Positions 31,514-45,381 of a stretch of DNA of 64,000 nt are shown in pieces. The stretch is taken from the NCBI GenBank assembly GCA_014654065.1, contig JACWDM010000002.1, positions 124,001 through 188,000 of the forward strand, read 5' to 3'. Each line of letters starts with the position of its first letter. Within the stretch, counting starts at the first letter, position 1. The stretch comes from Pelagibacterales bacterium SAG-MED15. GTDB lineage: Bacteria > Pseudomonadota > Alphaproteobacteria > Pelagibacterales > Pelagibacteraceae. Made by a program: the position numbers and the translations under genes. The notes under the pieces were generated by a model. It saw only the letters and a program-made list of their open reading frames with translations, searched no databases and had not been told where the DNA came from.

Positions 31514-32389
31514 ATGTCAGTTTTAATTAATAAAAATACAAAATTAATTTGTCAAGGTTTCACCGGTTCCCATGGAACTTTTCACTCTGAACAAGCGATA
31601 AAGTATGGGACAAATCTTGTTGGAGGCGTGACTCCTAAAAAAGGTGGCCAAGTACATTTAGATAGGCCAGTATTCAATAGTGTTATTGAGGCAAAGGATT
31701 CTACAAATGCTAATGCAAGTATGATTTATGTTCCTGCAAAATTTTGTGCGGATGCAATCATAGAGGCAATTAATGCAAATATTGAACTAATTGTTTGTAT
31801 CACAGAAGGTGTTCCAGTTTTGGATATGCTTAAAGTTAAAAAATATCTTAATAAATCTAAATCAAGATTGATTGGCCCAAATTGTCCTGGAATAATTACT
31901 CCAGATGAATGCAAAATTGGGATAATGCCAGGCAATATACATAAAAGAGGATCAGTCGGAATTGTTTCAAGATCAGGTACATTGACTTACGAAGCTGTTG
32001 CTCAAACAACTTCAAATGGGCTAGGTCAATCTACATGTATTGGAATAGGTGGCGATCCAATAAATGGAACAAATTTTATTGATTGTTTAGATTTATTTTT
32101 AAATGATCCAGAAACTGAGTCTATTTTAATGATTGGCGAAATTGGTGGAACAGCAGAAGAAGAAGCCTCAGATTTTATTAAAAATCACAAGATAAAAAAA
32201 CCAATAGTTGGTTTTATTGCTGGTGTTACAGCGCCTCCAGGTAGACGAATGGGCCATGCAGGAGCAATTATTTCAGGTGGCAAAGGTGGAGCAAATGATA
32301 AAATAAGAACAATGGAGAAAGCAGGTATTACTATTGCAAAATCACCAGGTGAAATAGGAAAAACGCTTTTAGAAAAATTGTCACTTTAA
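31514..32389 (+). CDS. sucD: Succinyl-CoA synthetase alpha subunit
   Basis: A 291-residue CoA-binding subunit. The N-terminal [16 protein letters not shown] segment holds Co[10 protein letters not shown] is the middle signature, and the phosphorylated histidine is in [10 protein letters not shown] near residue 246. It forms the heterodimer or heterotetramer with SucC. Confidence 0.98.
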   Translation: MSVLINKNTKLICQGFTGSHGTFHSEQAIKYGTNLVGGVTPKKGGQVHLDRPVFNSVIEAKDSTNANASMIYVPAKFCADAIIEAINANIELIVCITEGVPVLDMLKVKKYLNKSKSRLIGPNCPGIITPDECKIGIMPGNIHKRGSVGIVSRSGTLTYEAVAQTTSNGLGQSTCIGIGGDPINGTNFIDCLDLFLNDPETESILMIGEIGGTAEEEASDFIKNHKIKKPIVGFIAGVTAPPGRRMGHAGAIISGGKGGANDKIRTMEKAGITIAKSPGEIGKTLLEKLSL

Positions 32390-32428
32390 ATAATATATAA
32401 AAAAAATTATAATTAAATTATAAAATTA

Positions 32429-35299
32429 ATGAGTTCATCAAAAAATTTAGATCAAAAAAACACATCTTTTTTAACAAAGTCAAATAGTGCTTTTATTGAA
32501 AATATGTACATAAGGTATATCGAAAAAGATCCAAACTTACCTGTAAGTTGGATAGATTATTTTGATACTTTGAATGAAGATATCAATTCTGTGGTTAAAG
32601 AACTTGAAGGACCTACTTGGCAACCTCAAAAAAAAAAAATTAATTTAAATAAAGAAAAAAATCAAAGCCAAAATATAAATATTGAAAATATAGAGCTATC
32701 AAAAGTTGAATCTATAAAAGCTATAGCACTAATACGAGCATATAGGATTAGGGGACACTTGATAGCAAATCTTGATCCATTAAAAATGATGGATAGAAAA
32801 TATTTACATGAACTACACCCAGAGGACCATGGATTTAAAAAGGAGGATTATGATAAAAAAATATATTTAGGGTCTTATTTAGATACTGGCTATGCATCAA
32901 TTAATGAAATTTTAAATAAACTTAGAAAAGTTTACTGCTCTACAATAGGCGCTGAGTATATGCATATTTCTGATCCTGAGGAAAAAGTTTGGTTCAGAGA
33001 TAGAATGGAGAAGGAACAAAATCAATTAAGTTTTACCGAAAATGGTAAAAAAGCAATATTAAACAAAGTCGTTCAGGCTGAGGGATTTGAGAAATTTCTT
33101 GCAAAAAAATATGTAGGAACAAAAAGATTTGGTTTAGATGGAGGAGAGTCTTTAATACCGGCTTTAGAACAGATAATTAAAAGAGGTGGTCAATTAGGAG
33201 TTAAGGAAGTTAAAATAGGCATGCCACACAGAGGAAGGTTAAATGTCTTGGCTAATGTTTTACAAAAATCATATAAAAGGATTTTTAACGAATTTGCCGG
33301 TGAAGCAAGTTATAATAAATTAGAGGATTCAACAGGAGATGTAAAATACCACTTAGGCGCTTCCTCTGATAGAGAATTTGACGGAAACGTAGTACATGTA
33401 AGTTTAACAGATAACCCATCACACCTTGAAGCTGTTAATCCAGTTGTCCTTGGTCAAACTAGAGCAAAACAATTCTTTCATAAAGACACTAAAAGAGAAA
33501 AAGTAATTCCAATTTTAATTCATGGAGATGCCGCTTTTGCCGGTCAAGGAGTAGTAGCTGAATGTTTTGCAATGTCTGGTCTAAAAGGACATAATACGGG
33601 AGGAACTATTCATATAATTTTGAATAATCAAATTGGTTTTACAACTAGTCCTAGGTTTGCAAGATCTAGTCCGTATCCATCAGACCTTGGAAAAGTTGTT
33701 GAAGCACCAATATTGCATTGTAATGGTGATGATCCAGAGTCAGTTGTTCACTGTGCTAAAATTGCAATAGAGTTTAGACAAAGATTTAAAAGAGATGTCG
33801 TCATAGATATTATTTGCTATAGAAGATTTGGACATAATGAGGGAGATGAACCATCATTTACACAACCATTGATGTATAAAAAAATAAGAAGTCATCCAAC
33901 AACTTTATCAATATATGGAGATAAATTAATAAAAGAAAAAATTATATCCAAAAATGATTTTGATAATAACATAAATGATTTTAAAAACTTGCTTGATGAG
34001 CAATTTAAAACAGCAAAAGATTACAAACCTAAATTAAATTGGTTTGAAGGTACTTGGTCAAGATATCAGCCAAAAAAAGGAAAAGATAGAAGAGGTCAGA
34101 CAGGTGTTGATATTAATACACTGATCAAAATTTCCGAAAAAATTAATGATGTTAAAGATGATCAAAATATTCATAAAACTATTAAAAAAATATTCTCAAA
34201 TAGACATAAAAGTATTTTAGAGAAAAAGAATATTGATTGGTCTAATGCAGAGGCACTTGCTTTTGGTAGTCTTTTGAATGAAGGTTTTCCTGTAAGGCTT
34301 GTTGGCCAAGATTCAGGGAGAGGAACTTTTAGTCAAAGACATTCTGTTTTGAGAAATCAAGAAGACAATTCAAGATATATCCCATTAAATAATATTTCAG
34401 ACAAACAAAAAAAATTTGAAATTGTTGACAGTTTTTTATCTGAACTGGCTGTCCTTGGTTTTGAGTATGGTTATAGTTTAGTTGAACCTGAAACATTGAC
34501 AATTTGGGAAGCTCAGTTTGGGGATTTTGCAAACGGGGCGCAAGTTGTAATTGATCAATTTATATCCTCTGGTGAGAGAAAATGGTTTAGAGCTTCAGGT
34601 TTAGTCCTTTTATTACCACATGGATATGAAGGCCAAGGTCCCGAACATTCATCTGCAAGACTTGAAAGATTTTTGCAACTTTGTGGACAGGAAAATTTAC
34701 AGGTTCTTAATTGTACAACACCAGCTAATTATTTTCATGCCCTGAGAAGACAAATTCATAGAGATTTTAGAAAACCATTGGTAATAATGACCCCTAAATC
34801 TCTATTAAGACATAAAATCTGTGTTTCAAATTTGGAGGATTTTAGTAATAAAAATTCTTTTCACAGAATTCTCCAGGATCATGCTTTTGATGAGGAAAGT
34901 GGTTTTATTAAACTCAAAAAAGATAAAAAGATTGAAAAAGTTGTAATATGCTCAGGAAAAATATACTTCGATTTACTAGAAGCAAGAGAGAAAGCAAAAA
35001 AAAATAACGTTGTCTTCTTAAGAATTGAGCAGTTATACCCGTTTCCTGCAAAATCTTTAGCTAAAGCACTAAAGCCTTATGCAAAAAATGCTAATTTTAT
35101 ATGGTGTCAAGAAGAGCCAAAAAATATGGGAGCTTGGTTCTCAGTGAGAGATTATATACAATGGACTTTAGATTATATAAAGGCTAATAATAACAAAATT
35201 TCTTACATTGGAAGAGGGGTTGCAGCATCTCCTGCAACTGGATACGCAAAAAGGCACTTGGACCAACAGAGAGAAATTATTGAGGAAGTATTAAAATAA
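32429..35299 (+). CDS. sucA: 2-Oxoglutarate dehydrogenase E1 component
   Basis: A 956-residue thiamine-diphosphate enzyme that decarboxylates 2-oxoglutarate. The N-terminus ([11 protein letters not shown]) has the E2-binding segment. [10 protein letters not shown], the ThDP motif starting [10 protein letters not shown] and ending in NNQIGFTTS, and [15 protein letters not shown] are all typical. It is the normal length for OdhA/SucA E1 (900-1000). The 39 bases before it are almost pure A/T with no Shine-Dalgarno sequence. Confidence 0.98.
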   Translation: MSSSKNLDQKNTSFLTKSNSAFIENMYIRYIEKDPNLPVSWIDYFDTLNEDINSVVKELEGPTWQPQKKKINLNKEKNQSQNINIENIELSKVESIKAIALIRAYRIRGHLIANLDPLKMMDRKYLHELHPEDHGFKKEDYDKKIYLGSYLDTGYASINEILNKLRKVYCSTIGAEYMHISDPEEKVWFRDRMEKEQNQLSFTENGKKAILNKVVQAEGFEKFLAKKYVGTKRFGLDGGESLIPALEQIIKRGGQLGVKEVKIGMPHRGRLNVLANVLQKSYKRIFNEFAGEASYNKLEDSTGDVKYHLGASSDREFDGNVVHVSLTDNPSHLEAVNPVVLGQTRAKQFFHKDTKREKVIPILIHGDAAFAGQGVVAECFAMSGLKGHNTGGTIHIILNNQIGFTTSPRFARSSPYPSDLGKVVEAPILHCNGDDPESVVHCAKIAIEFRQRFKRDVVIDIICYRRFGHNEGDEPSFTQPLMYKKIRSHPTTLSIYGDKLIKEKIISKNDFDNNINDFKNLLDEQFKTAKDYKPKLNWFEGTWSRYQPKKGKDRRGQTGVDINTLIKISEKINDVKDDQNIHKTIKKIFSNRHKSILEKKNIDWSNAEALAFGSLLNEGFPVRLVGQDSGRGTFSQRHSVLRNQEDNSRYIPLNNISDKQKKFEIVDSFLSELAVLGFEYGYSLVEPETLTIWEAQFGDFANGAQVVIDQFISSGERKWFRASGLVLLLPHGYEGQGPEHSSARLERFLQLCGQENLQVLNCTTPANYFHALRRQIHRDFRKPLVIMTPKSLLRHKICVSNLEDFSNKNSFHRILQDHAFDEESGFIKLKKDKKIEKVVICSGKIYFDLLEAREKAKKNNVVFLRIEQLYPFPAKSLAKALKPYAKNANFIWCQEEPKNMGAWFSVRDYIQWTLDYIKANNNKISYIGRGVAASPATGYAKRHLDQQREIIEEVLK

Positions 35300-35301
35300 A
35301 T

Positions 35302-36627
35302 ATGAGTGAGCAGATTATAGTACCAGCATTAGGCGAAAGTATAACAGAGGCAACTGTTGCTAAATGGCTTAAAAGTGTTGGTGATACAGTCGAAGCTGAC
35401 GAACCTATTGTTGAACTTGAAACTGATAAAGTAAATTTAGAGGTTCCCTCTCCAATAAGTGGAACAGTCGGAGATATTAAATTTAAGGATGGTGATACTG
35501 TCGAGGTAGGAGCTGTTTTAGGATCTGTACAAACTAATGGTCATAATTTAAAAAAAGAAGAAGTTGAAATAAAAGAGACAGTAAAAAGTGAGGAAAAAAA
35601 TAATATTAGTAAACTTGAATCTGAAAAAATACAGCCAAAAATTTTTGAGAAGGAAGACCCTATAGAGATTGAAGATAATGAAAATATTGATAGTGATGTA
35701 AAGGGAGAGCAGCCATTAATTTTAACTAATGAAATAACAAAAGAAATCAATACAACTGAAACTAAAATTAATAATAACCTTTCACCATCTGTTAGAAAAA
35801 TAATCGCTGAAAAAAAAATAGATATTAGCTCTGTTACGGGAACTGGAAAAGATGGAAGGATATCTAAAGGTGATTTAATAAATCTAATGTCAGTAAAACC
35901 TGCTCCTTCCGAAAGAAAAATTAAATTTGGTGAAGAAGAAAAAATTAAAATGACACGGTTGAGACAAACTATTGCGAAAAGACTGAAACAAGCCCAAGAA
36001 AATGCAGCATTACTAACCACTTTTAATGAAATTGATATGTCAGGAATTATTGAGATGAGGAAAGAAAATCAAGAAGATTTTCAAAAAAGATATGGAGTAA
36101 AATTGGGCTTTATGTCATTTTTTGTTAAATCATGCGTTTTAGCCCTTAAAGCATTTCCAATTGTAAATGCAGAAATTTCTGGTGACGAAATTATATATAA
36201 AAATTATTATAACATTAGTTTTGCAGTGGGTACCGATAAAGGATTAGTTGTTCCAGTATTAAAAAATGCAGATGAATTGTCTTTCGCTGATATTGAAAAA
36301 AATATTAAATCAATTTCCGATAAAGCTAGAGAGGGAAAGCTTAATATAGAGGATTTACAAGGAGGGACATTCACAATAAGTAATGGTGGAGTTTATGGAT
36401 CAATGTTATCAACTCCAATTTTAAATTTACCACAATCTGCAGTTTTAGGCATGCATAATATTAGTGATAGACCCGTGGCCGTCGAAGGTGAAATTAAAAT
36501 AAGGCCAGTTATGTATTTAGCATTATCTTATGATCATAGAATTATTGATGGAAAAGACTCAGTTTCTTTTTTAAAAACAATAAAAGAGAATTTAGAGGAT
36601 CCTAGAAGGTTATTTTTAGAGATTTAG
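35302..36627 (+). CDS. sucB: Dihydrolipoyl succinyltransferase, E2 of 2-oxoglutarate dehydrogenase
   Basis: A 441-residue E2. The lipoyl domain is at the N-terminus with Lys43 ([11 protein letters not shown]) as the lipoylated residue. A long acidic, Lys/Glu/Ile-rich linker follows (about 80-160), then the E3-binding domain ([20 protein letters not shown], about 165-200), and the catalytic domain ending with [12 protein letters not shown] near residue 412. It starts 2 bases after sucA and touches lpd without a gap. Confidence 0.98.
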   Translation: MSEQIIVPALGESITEATVAKWLKSVGDTVEADEPIVELETDKVNLEVPSPISGTVGDIKFKDGDTVEVGAVLGSVQTNGHNLKKEEVEIKETVKSEEKNNISKLESEKIQPKIFEKEDPIEIEDNENIDSDVKGEQPLILTNEITKEINTTETKINNNLSPSVRKIIAEKKIDISSVTGTGKDGRISKGDLINLMSVKPAPSERKIKFGEEEKIKMTRLRQTIAKRLKQAQENAALLTTFNEIDMSGIIEMRKENQEDFQKRYGVKLGFMSFFVKSCVLALKAFPIVNAEISGDEIIYKNYYNISFAVGTDKGLVVPVLKNADELSFADIEKNIKSISDKAREGKLNIEDLQGGTFTISNGGVYGSMLSTPILNLPQSAVLGMHNISDRPVAVEGEIKIRPVMYLALSYDHRIIDGKDSVSFLKTIKENLEDPRRLFLEI

Positions 36628-38028
36628 ATGTCTGACAAATTTCAAGCAACTATTATTGGTGGAGGCCCTGGAGGATATGTTTGTGCGATAAGATTAGCTC
36701 AGCTAGGATTTAAAACTGCATGCATTGAATCTAGAGGAGCTTTGGGTGGTACATGTTTGAACGTTGGATGTATACCTTCTAAAAGTCTTTTAAATCTTTC
36801 CGAAAATTACCATAAAGCAAAATCATTTGACCAACTAGGTATAGAGGTTGGACAAATAAAGTTAAACTTAGAAAAAATGATGAAAAATAAAGAAAAGGCA
36901 GTAGATGTTTTAACTAAAGGAGTAGAGTTTTTATTTAAAAAAAATAAAGTTACTTACTTCAAAGGAACTGGTTCTTTAAACTCTAACAATCAAATTAAAA
37001 TTACAGATTCAAATAAAAAAGAAATATTAATTAATTCTGATAAAATTATAATTTCTACAGGCTCGGAGGCTCAGGAACTACCAGGGACTAAATTTGATGA
37101 AAAAATAATTTTATCTTCAACTGGAGCCTTATCTTTAAATTCAGTACCAAAGAAAATGCTGATTGTTGGTGGCGGGTATATTGGACTAGAAATGGGATCG
37201 GTTTGGTCTAGACTAGGATCTGAAGTTCATGTTGTTGAGTTTCTAGACCACATCACTCCTGGTATGGATAAAGAGATTTCTAAAGAATTTATGAAAATTT
37301 TAAAAAAGCAAGGAATAAAATTTCACATGGAGACTAAAGTTGAAAATATAAAAAAAAATACTAACTCTGCAACAGTAACTATATCCAATAAAGATGGGAA
37401 GCAAAGTCAAATTGAAACTGATGTTGTTCTTATTTCTGTTGGCAGAAAACCAAATACAAAAAACTTAAATTTAGAAAATATTGGAGTAAAACTAGATAAC
37501 AAAAAAAGAGTCAAAGTTAATAAAAATTTTGAGACAAATATTCAAAATATTTATGCAATTGGAGATGTAATTGAAGGACCTATGCTTGCTCATAAAGCTG
37601 AAGAAGAAGGAATTGCAGTTGCTGAGCTAATTGCAGGTCAGTCTGGTCATGTAAACTATAATGTTATACCTGGAGTTATTTATACTACCCCCGAGGTTGC
37701 TGCAGTTGGTCAAACTGAAGAAATACTTAAAGAAAAAAATGTTAAATATAAAGTTGGAAAGTTTTCTTTTATGGCGAATTCTCGGGCTAAAGCTATAAAT
37801 GAAGCAGAAGGTTTTGTTAAAATTCTTGCAGATGAAATGAGTGATAAAGTCCTTGGTGTTCATCTAATAGGACCCCACGCAGGTGAATTAATTGCTGAAA
37901 TGGCTGTGGCAATGGAATTTGGTGCCAGTGCAGAAGATATTGCAAGAACTTGCCATGCACATCCAACCTTTTCAGAGGCAATTAAAGAAGCAGCATTATC
38001 TGTGGATAAAAGAGCAATACACTCTTAA
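36628..38028 (+). CDS. lpd: Dihydrolipoyl dehydrogenase (E3)
   Basis: A 466-residue flavoprotein disulfide reductase. FAD motif GGGPGGY at 11-17, redox cysteines Cys43 and Cys48 in GGTCLNVGCIPSK, NAD motif GGGYIGLEMG near 187, and the C-terminal catalytic His-Glu pair in HAHPTFSEA. It reoxidises lipoyl groups of the SucAB complex directly upstream and possibly of other 2-oxoacid complexes or the glycine cleavage system. Confidence 0.98.
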   Translation: MSDKFQATIIGGGPGGYVCAIRLAQLGFKTACIESRGALGGTCLNVGCIPSKSLLNLSENYHKAKSFDQLGIEVGQIKLNLEKMMKNKEKAVDVLTKGVEFLFKKNKVTYFKGTGSLNSNNQIKITDSNKKEILINSDKIIISTGSEAQELPGTKFDEKIILSSTGALSLNSVPKKMLIVGGGYIGLEMGSVWSRLGSEVHVVEFLDHITPGMDKEISKEFMKILKKQGIKFHMETKVENIKKNTNSATVTISNKDGKQSQIETDVVLISVGRKPNTKNLNLENIGVKLDNKKRVKVNKNFETNIQNIYAIGDVIEGPMLAHKAEEEGIAVAELIAGQSGHVNYNVIPGVIYTTPEVAAVGQTEEILKEKNVKYKVGKFSFMANSRAKAINEAEGFVKILADEMSDKVLGVHLIGPHAGELIAEMAVAMEFGASAEDIARTCHAHPTFSEAIKEAALSVDKRAIHS

Positions 38029-38050
38029 AATATTCTCATATTATACGGTT

Positions 38051-40006
38051 ATGAAAGTACCGATTCTACTACCTAATATTTTTAATTATCCTTTTACTTA
38101 TAATTCAAGTGTAAACTTAAAAGTTGGAGAATTCGTTGAAGTTCCATTTGGCAAAACAAAAATAGTTGGAGTTGTTTGGGATACATTTGAAGAAACAAAT
38201 AATAAAAATTATAAGCTTAAAAATGTAATCAAAAAATTTGATATACCTGGTCTTAAAAAAGAAACAGTAAAATTCTTAGATTGGTTTTCACAATATAATT
38301 TAATACCAAAGGGAATGGCACTTAAATTAATGTTATTAAGTAGCCAAGTAGTTGAAAAGCTACCTGATAAAGATTATTTAACTTATACTTGCATTAAAAA
38401 GAAATCAAATTTTAATCTCTCTGACAATCAAAAAAAAAACCTAGAGGAAATAAGTAAAGATATTAAAAATTTCAGAGTCCACGTTTTACAAGGTGTAACG
38501 GGATCAGGAAAAACTATTGTATATTTCGAGGCAGTAAAAAAAATTATCAAAAATGGAAATCAAGTATTAATATTACTTCCTGAGATTGGTCTGACAAGTC
38601 AATTTGAAAAAAAATTTACAGAATTTTTTGGTTTTGAAGCAGCTTTATGGCATTCAAATATAACAAAAAAAAATAAAAAAATCGTATGGAGCGGCATAGT
38701 AAATAACAAAATAAAAGTTGTTATAGGAGCAAGATCATCACTTTTTTTACCCTTTAAAAACTTAGGTTTAATTATAGTCGACGAGGAGCATGACCAATCT
38801 TATAAACAAGATGAGGGAATAATTTATAACGCTCGAGACATGGCAATAGCACGAGCAAATTTTGAAAATATACCCATCAATCTTGTAACTGCTGTGCCAT
38901 CAATAGAGACATTCGATAATATTAAAAAAGGTAAATATCTAATCTCAAGACTAAATGAGAGATATAAAAAAGCCTCCCAGCCAAATCATGAAATTATAAA
39001 TTTAAATAAAACAAAATTAGATAAGTATTCATGGTTGTCCAAGGATGTAATTGAAAAAGCAAACGATCATTTAAAAAAAAATGATCAAGTTTTATTTTTT
39101 TTAAATCGTAGAGGTTTTTCTCCACACGTATTATGTAAAAAATGTCTTAATAGTTATTCTTGTCCAAATTGTTCGATTAATCTGGTTTTCCATAAAAATA
39201 AAAAAGTACTATTATGTCATTATTGTGGGTTTAAAGATAAACTTGAAAGAAATTGTGGCAAAAATAATATTTGTGAGCCTGTTTTTTGTGGACCAGGCGT
39301 TGAAAGAATTACTGAGGAGGTAAAAAAAAAATTTCCAGATAAAAACATTTCGATTTTTTCAAGTGATACAATGAATAAAAAAAATTCATCAGAAATATTA
39401 AAAAAAATATCTAATAACGAAATACAAATACTAGTTGGAACACAATTAATTTCAAAAGGTTTTCATTTTCCAAATTTAAATTGTATTATTGTAGTTGATA
39501 TAGATCTATCATCCAGCGGACATGATTTGAGAGGAACAGAAAAAAATTTACAGCTCTATCATCAGCTTTCAGGTAGAGCAGGTAGATCTGGAAAGCCAGC
39601 AACAGTTTATTTCCAAACATATAATACTGATTTAAATTCTATAAAAAATTTGACAAATAGCGATCCAGATATTTTTCTGGGAAAAGAATTAGAATTAAGA
39701 AAAAAAAATAATCTTCCTCCCTTTCAAAGATTTATATCTTTAATAATTACTGGAAGTGATGAAAAAAAAGCTGAGTTAGAATCTATAAAATTTAAAGAAT
39801 TTATAGAAAAGCAAATAAAAGACAAAATTCTTGGCCCTGTAAATGCTCCTATTTTTAGGATAAAAAGAAAGTATAGATTAAGACTTTTAGTTAGAGGCAG
39901 AAAATCACTAAATCTACAGAGCTCCTTATCAAAAATTATATCAAAATATAAATTTCCTCATGGAATAAAACTGACAGTTGATGTTGACCCAATAAACTTC
40001 AATTAA
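38051..40006 (+). CDS. priA: Primosomal replication restart helicase PriA
   Basis: A 651-residue superfamily 2 helicase. Walker A GVTGSGKT is at 148-155, Walker B is the DEEH box near 250, and GRAGRSGKPA is helicase motif VI. The zinc region (about 365-420) has CKKC, CPNC and CHYC pairs, but the expected last CxxC pair reads CGKN with another Cys further on. I use the ATG at 38051; a longer frame from 37892 lies inside lpd and adds a Trp/Gln-rich lead unlike PriA. It reloads the replisome at collapsed forks. Its position between lpd and atpH is compatible with alphaproteobacterial order, where priA often precedes atpH. Confidence 0.95.
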   Translation: MKVPILLPNIFNYPFTYNSSVNLKVGEFVEVPFGKTKIVGVVWDTFEETNNKNYKLKNVIKKFDIPGLKKETVKFLDWFSQYNLIPKGMALKLMLLSSQVVEKLPDKDYLTYTCIKKKSNFNLSDNQKKNLEEISKDIKNFRVHVLQGVTGSGKTIVYFEAVKKIIKNGNQVLILLPEIGLTSQFEKKFTEFFGFEAALWHSNITKKNKKIVWSGIVNNKIKVVIGARSSLFLPFKNLGLIIVDEEHDQSYKQDEGIIYNARDMAIARANFENIPINLVTAVPSIETFDNIKKGKYLISRLNERYKKASQPNHEIINLNKTKLDKYSWLSKDVIEKANDHLKKNDQVLFFLNRRGFSPHVLCKKCLNSYSCPNCSINLVFHKNKKVLLCHYCGFKDKLERNCGKNNICEPVFCGPGVERITEEVKKKFPDKNISIFSSDTMNKKNSSEILKKISNNEIQILVGTQLISKGFHFPNLNCIIVVDIDLSSSGHDLRGTEKNLQLYHQLSGRAGRSGKPATVYFQTYNTDLNSIKNLTNSDPDIFLGKELELRKKNNLPPFQRFISLIITGSDEKKAELESIKFKEFIEKQIKDKILGPVNAPIFRIKRKYRLRLLVRGRKSLNLQSSLSKIISKYKFPHGIKLTVDVDPINFN

Positions 40007-40111
40007 TCAACAAAATACTGACTATTTTGACAATGTGTTACTTGAAGACATTTTTATCATATGTTAATTAATCTGAATTTTTAAATAATCCTCACTTACA
40101 AAGGTTATAAA

Positions 40112-40669
40112 TTGACTGGTAACAAAAATTTCTCAGAAACTTCAGTTGGTAGGTATTCATTAGCGTTGTATGAGTTATCAGATGAGGCAAAAGTAATAAG
40201 CGAGATTGAAAAGCAAGTTATATCTTTAGTTAATTTAATTAATAATAGTAAAGATTTAGATTTTTTTATAAAGAACCCTACCATTAAAAAAGAAGATCAA
40301 GAAAAAATCATTCAACAGATTTCTGACAAATTTAATCTTAATAAATTATTAACTAAATTTTTGTGCTATTTGATTTCTAAAAGACGTTTTTTTTATGTGG
40401 AAAAAATCCTTCTAGACTTTATAAAAACCTGTTCAAAAAAAAGAGGTGAAATAAAAGCAGAATTACTAGCAGCTAATGATTTGAATAAGGAAGAAATTAT
40501 AAAAATAGAGAATGACTTATCGAGTTCATTTGATTCAAAAATAAAATTAAATTTCAAAAAAGATCCAAGTTTAATTGGTGGTTTAATTGTTCAGGTTAGT
40601 AGTACGATGATAGATACCTCTATAAAAAATAAATTACAAAAAATAGAAAACAATATGATAGAGGCTTAA
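40112..40669 (+). CDS. atpH: ATP synthase F1 delta subunit, TTG start
   Basis: A 185-residue delta/OSCP subunit, the stalk protein linking F1 to the b subunits. SVGRYSLALYELSDE at the start and KKDPSLIGGLIVQVSSTMIDTSIKNKL at the end are typical. The start is a TTG at 40112 with an AAAGG ribosome site (40100-40104) 7 bases upstream; no in-frame ATG lies near. The 105 bases upstream probably hold the promoter of the atp operon; a TTGACA (40027-40032) is there but its best -10 match (TATCAT, 40055) is 22 bases away. Confidence 0.93.
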   Translation: MTGNKNFSETSVGRYSLALYELSDEAKVISEIEKQVISLVNLINNSKDLDFFIKNPTIKKEDQEKIIQQISDKFNLNKLLTKFLCYLISKRRFFYVEKILLDFIKTCSKKRGEIKAELLAANDLNKEEIIKIENDLSSSFDSKIKLNFKKDPSLIGGLIVQVSSTMIDTSIKNKLQKIENNMIEA

Positions 40670-42205
40670 ATGGAAATAAATCCTTCAGAAGTAACAAAAA
40701 TATTAAAAGAGCAGATTAAAAAATTTGGAGATAAAGCTGAAATAACTGAAGTTGGTCAAGTATTATCAATAGGCGATGGTATAGCTAGAGTTTATGGATT
40801 AGATAATGTTCAGGCAGGTGAGATGGTTGAATTTTCCGATGGGTCAAAAGGAATGGCTCTTAACCTAGAGAGTGAGAATGTAGGGGTTGTAATTTTTGGA
40901 GATGATAGAAATATTAAGGAAGGTGATGTAGTAAAAAGAACGGGAAGTATCGTTGATACACCTGTTGGAAAAGAATTGTTAGGAAGAGTTGTTGATGGAT
41001 TGGGTAATCCAATTGATGGTAAAGGTGTTTTAGATAAAGGAGTAAAAAAAACTAGAGTTGAAGTAAAAGCTCCAGGAATTATTCCAAGACAGTCTGTTAG
41101 TGAGCCAATGCAAACAGGATTAAAATCAATTGATAGTTTGGTTCCAGTTGGAAGAGGGCAACGTGAATTAATTATAGGTGATAGACAAACTGGTAAAACT
41201 GCAGTTGCTATTGATGCAATTATTAACCAAAAAAAAATAAATGAAACTGGTGATGAGAAGCAAAAACTTTATTGTGTGTATGTAGCCATAGGTCAAAAAA
41301 GATCTACAGTTAGACAAATTCAAAAAACTCTAGAAGAGGCAGGGGCAATGGAATACACAACAATTGTAGCTGCAACAGCTTCAGATGCTGCACCACTTCA
41401 ATTTCTTGCTCCATATACTGGATGTGCAATGGGTGAGTATTTTAGAGACAATGGTATGCACGCATTGATTATCTATGATGATTTATCTAAACAGGCTGTA
41501 GCATACAGACAAATGTCACTTTTGTTAAGGAGACCACCTGGAAGAGAAGCTTATCCTGGGGATGTATTTTACTTACATAGTAGACTACTTGAAAGAGCTG
41601 CAAAACTTAGCGATGAACATGGAGGTGGTTCGTTAACTGCTCTTCCTATTATTGAGACACAGGGTGGTGACGTATCAGCTTTTATACCAACGAATGTGAT
41701 ATCAATCACAGACGGACAAATATTTCTTGAAACAGAATTATTTAACCAGGGAATTAGACCAGCAATTAACGTAGGGCTATCAGTTTCTAGAGTAGGATCA
41801 TCAGCTCAAACAAAAGCAATGAAAAAAGTTTCTGGTTCTATGAAACTAGAACTTGCTCAATATAGAGAAATGGCAGCTTTTGCTCAGTTTGGTTCAGACC
41901 TGGATGCCTCTACTCAAAAGTTACTTAATCGTGGATCAAAATTAACTGAACTTTTAAAACAAAAACAATATTCTCCGATGACTGTTGCAGAGCAAGTAAT
42001 TTCGGTATTTTGTGGAGTCAAAGGATATTTAGATGATGTAGAACTTAAGGATATTGCTGAGTTTGAAGCTAAAATTATTGAAAAAAGTAAATCTGAAAAA
42101 CCAGAGATCATAGAATCGATTTTAAGTTCTGGTAAATTAGAGGAAAATACTGAAAAACTATTAGTTGATGTAATAACAGAGCTAAAGAAAAACTTTAAAT
42201 CATAA
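40670..42205 (+). CDS. atpA: ATP synthase F1 alpha subunit
   Basis: A 511-residue non-catalytic nucleotide-binding subunit. The P-loop is GDRQTGKT (170-177), and the alpha signature [17 protein letters not shown] lies near residue 364. It forms the alpha3-beta3 hexamer with AtpD. It begins directly after the atpH stop, with GAGG just upstream serving as ribosome site inside the atpH end. Confidence 0.99.
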   Translation: MEINPSEVTKILKEQIKKFGDKAEITEVGQVLSIGDGIARVYGLDNVQAGEMVEFSDGSKGMALNLESENVGVVIFGDDRNIKEGDVVKRTGSIVDTPVGKELLGRVVDGLGNPIDGKGVLDKGVKKTRVEVKAPGIIPRQSVSEPMQTGLKSIDSLVPVGRGQRELIIGDRQTGKTAVAIDAIINQKKINETGDEKQKLYCVYVAIGQKRSTVRQIQKTLEEAGAMEYTTIVAATASDAAPLQFLAPYTGCAMGEYFRDNGMHALIIYDDLSKQAVAYRQMSLLLRRPPGREAYPGDVFYLHSRLLERAAKLSDEHGGGSLTALPIIETQGGDVSAFIPTNVISITDGQIFLETELFNQGIRPAINVGLSVSRVGSSAQTKAMKKVSGSMKLELAQYREMAAFAQFGSDLDASTQKLLNRGSKLTELLKQKQYSPMTVAEQVISVFCGVKGYLDDVELKDIAEFEAKIIEKSKSEKPEIIESILSSGKLEENTEKLLVDVITELKKNFKS

Positions 42206-42208
42206 AAT

Positions 42209-44501
<2,293 letters not shown>

Positions 44502-44502
<1 letters not shown>

Positions 44503-44900
44503 TGAGTGAGTTATTTAATTTAGAAATAATAAATCCAGAAAAATCCTTTTTTACAAAAGATGATGTTAATGAGGTAGTTGTACCTGCTTATGAAGGTGAG
44601 ATGGGAATATTAAAAGATCATATTTCAATAATATCTTTTTTAAAACCTGGAATAATGAAAGTTTTTACAAGTAATAGTGAGGAAAAATTTTATATAGAGG
44701 ATGGTATATTAGAGTTTAAAGATAATTCTCTATCAATATTAACAAGTTCAGTAATTAAATACGATCAATTAGATAGAGATTATATTCAAAAATCAATTCA
44801 AGAAGCGGAAGAGAATCTATCTAAAGATGATATTAATGATCAACAAAGATTTTTAATATCGCAAAAAATTGATACTTTAAAGTCTGTAATAGTTAACTAA
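44502..44900 (+). CDS. atpC: ATP synthase F1 epsilon subunit
   Basis: A 132-residue epsilon subunit: N-terminal beta sandwich (EIINPEKSFF..., VPAYEGEMGILKDHISIIS) and C-terminal helices that can brake the motor. It closes the F1 operon atpHAGDC; the Fo genes lie elsewhere, as usual in alphaproteobacteria. Its last 8 bases overlap the end of convergent rppH. Confidence 0.95.
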
Positions 44901-45381
44901 TTAAAAATTTTTGAACTTCTAATTCAACTTTTTTATAAACATCTATTTTAAAATCTACGACATTTTTTGTTAAAGAATTAGCATCAATCCATTTCCATTC
45001 TAAAAACTCTGGTTTTTTTGTATTAATATCAATTTCAGACTCTTTACCTAAAAATCTCATAATAAACCATTTTTGTTTCTGCCCTTTAAACTTTCCCTTC
45101 CAAATTATTCCTAATAAACGCTCAGGCAAATAATAAATTGTATAACCATCTATTTCCTTGATTAATGATACACTTTTAACGCTTGTCTCCTCGTATAATT
45201 CTCGGATTGCTGCTTGGTGATCGTTTTCCCCTGGATCTATACCACCCTGAGGCATTTGCCAATAATTATTGGGATTATCAATTCTCTTTGCAACAAAAAT
45301 TTTATTATTTTGATTTAGCAAAACAATACCTACACCATTACGTAATGGAAGATTTTTCAAATCTTTTTTTGATTTAACCAT
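44893..45381 (-). CDS. rppH: RNA pyrophosphohydrolase RppH (Nudix)
   Basis: A 162-residue Nudix hydrolase. The Nudix box begins at Gly47 (GIDPGEN) and ends with REL-EE (60-65). The LPLRNGVGIVLLN start and the YWQMPQGGIDPGE context are typical of RppH, which removes pyrophosphate from mRNA 5' ends to begin decay. It follows ctpA with an 8-base overlap, the common order in alphaproteobacteria. Confidence 0.93.
   Translation of the reverse strand: MVKSKKDLKNLPLRNGVGIVLLNQNNKIFVAKRIDNPNNYWQMPQGGIDPGENDHQAAIRELYEETSVKSVSLIKEIDGYTIYYLPERLLGIIWKGKFKGQKQKWFIMRFLGKESEIDINTKKPEFLEWKWIDANSLTKNVVDFKIDVYKKVELEVQKFLIS

Noticed and set aside
37892..38050. Longer priA starting inside lpd
   Set aside because: The extra 53 residues are an out-of-frame reading of the end of lpd; the ATG at 38051 gives the normal PriA start.
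40027..40060. Promoter for the atp operon (TTGACA with TATCAT)
   Set aside because: The spacing is 22 bases, too long for a normal sigma-70 promoter. Other pairings nearby are weaker, so no promoter is called.
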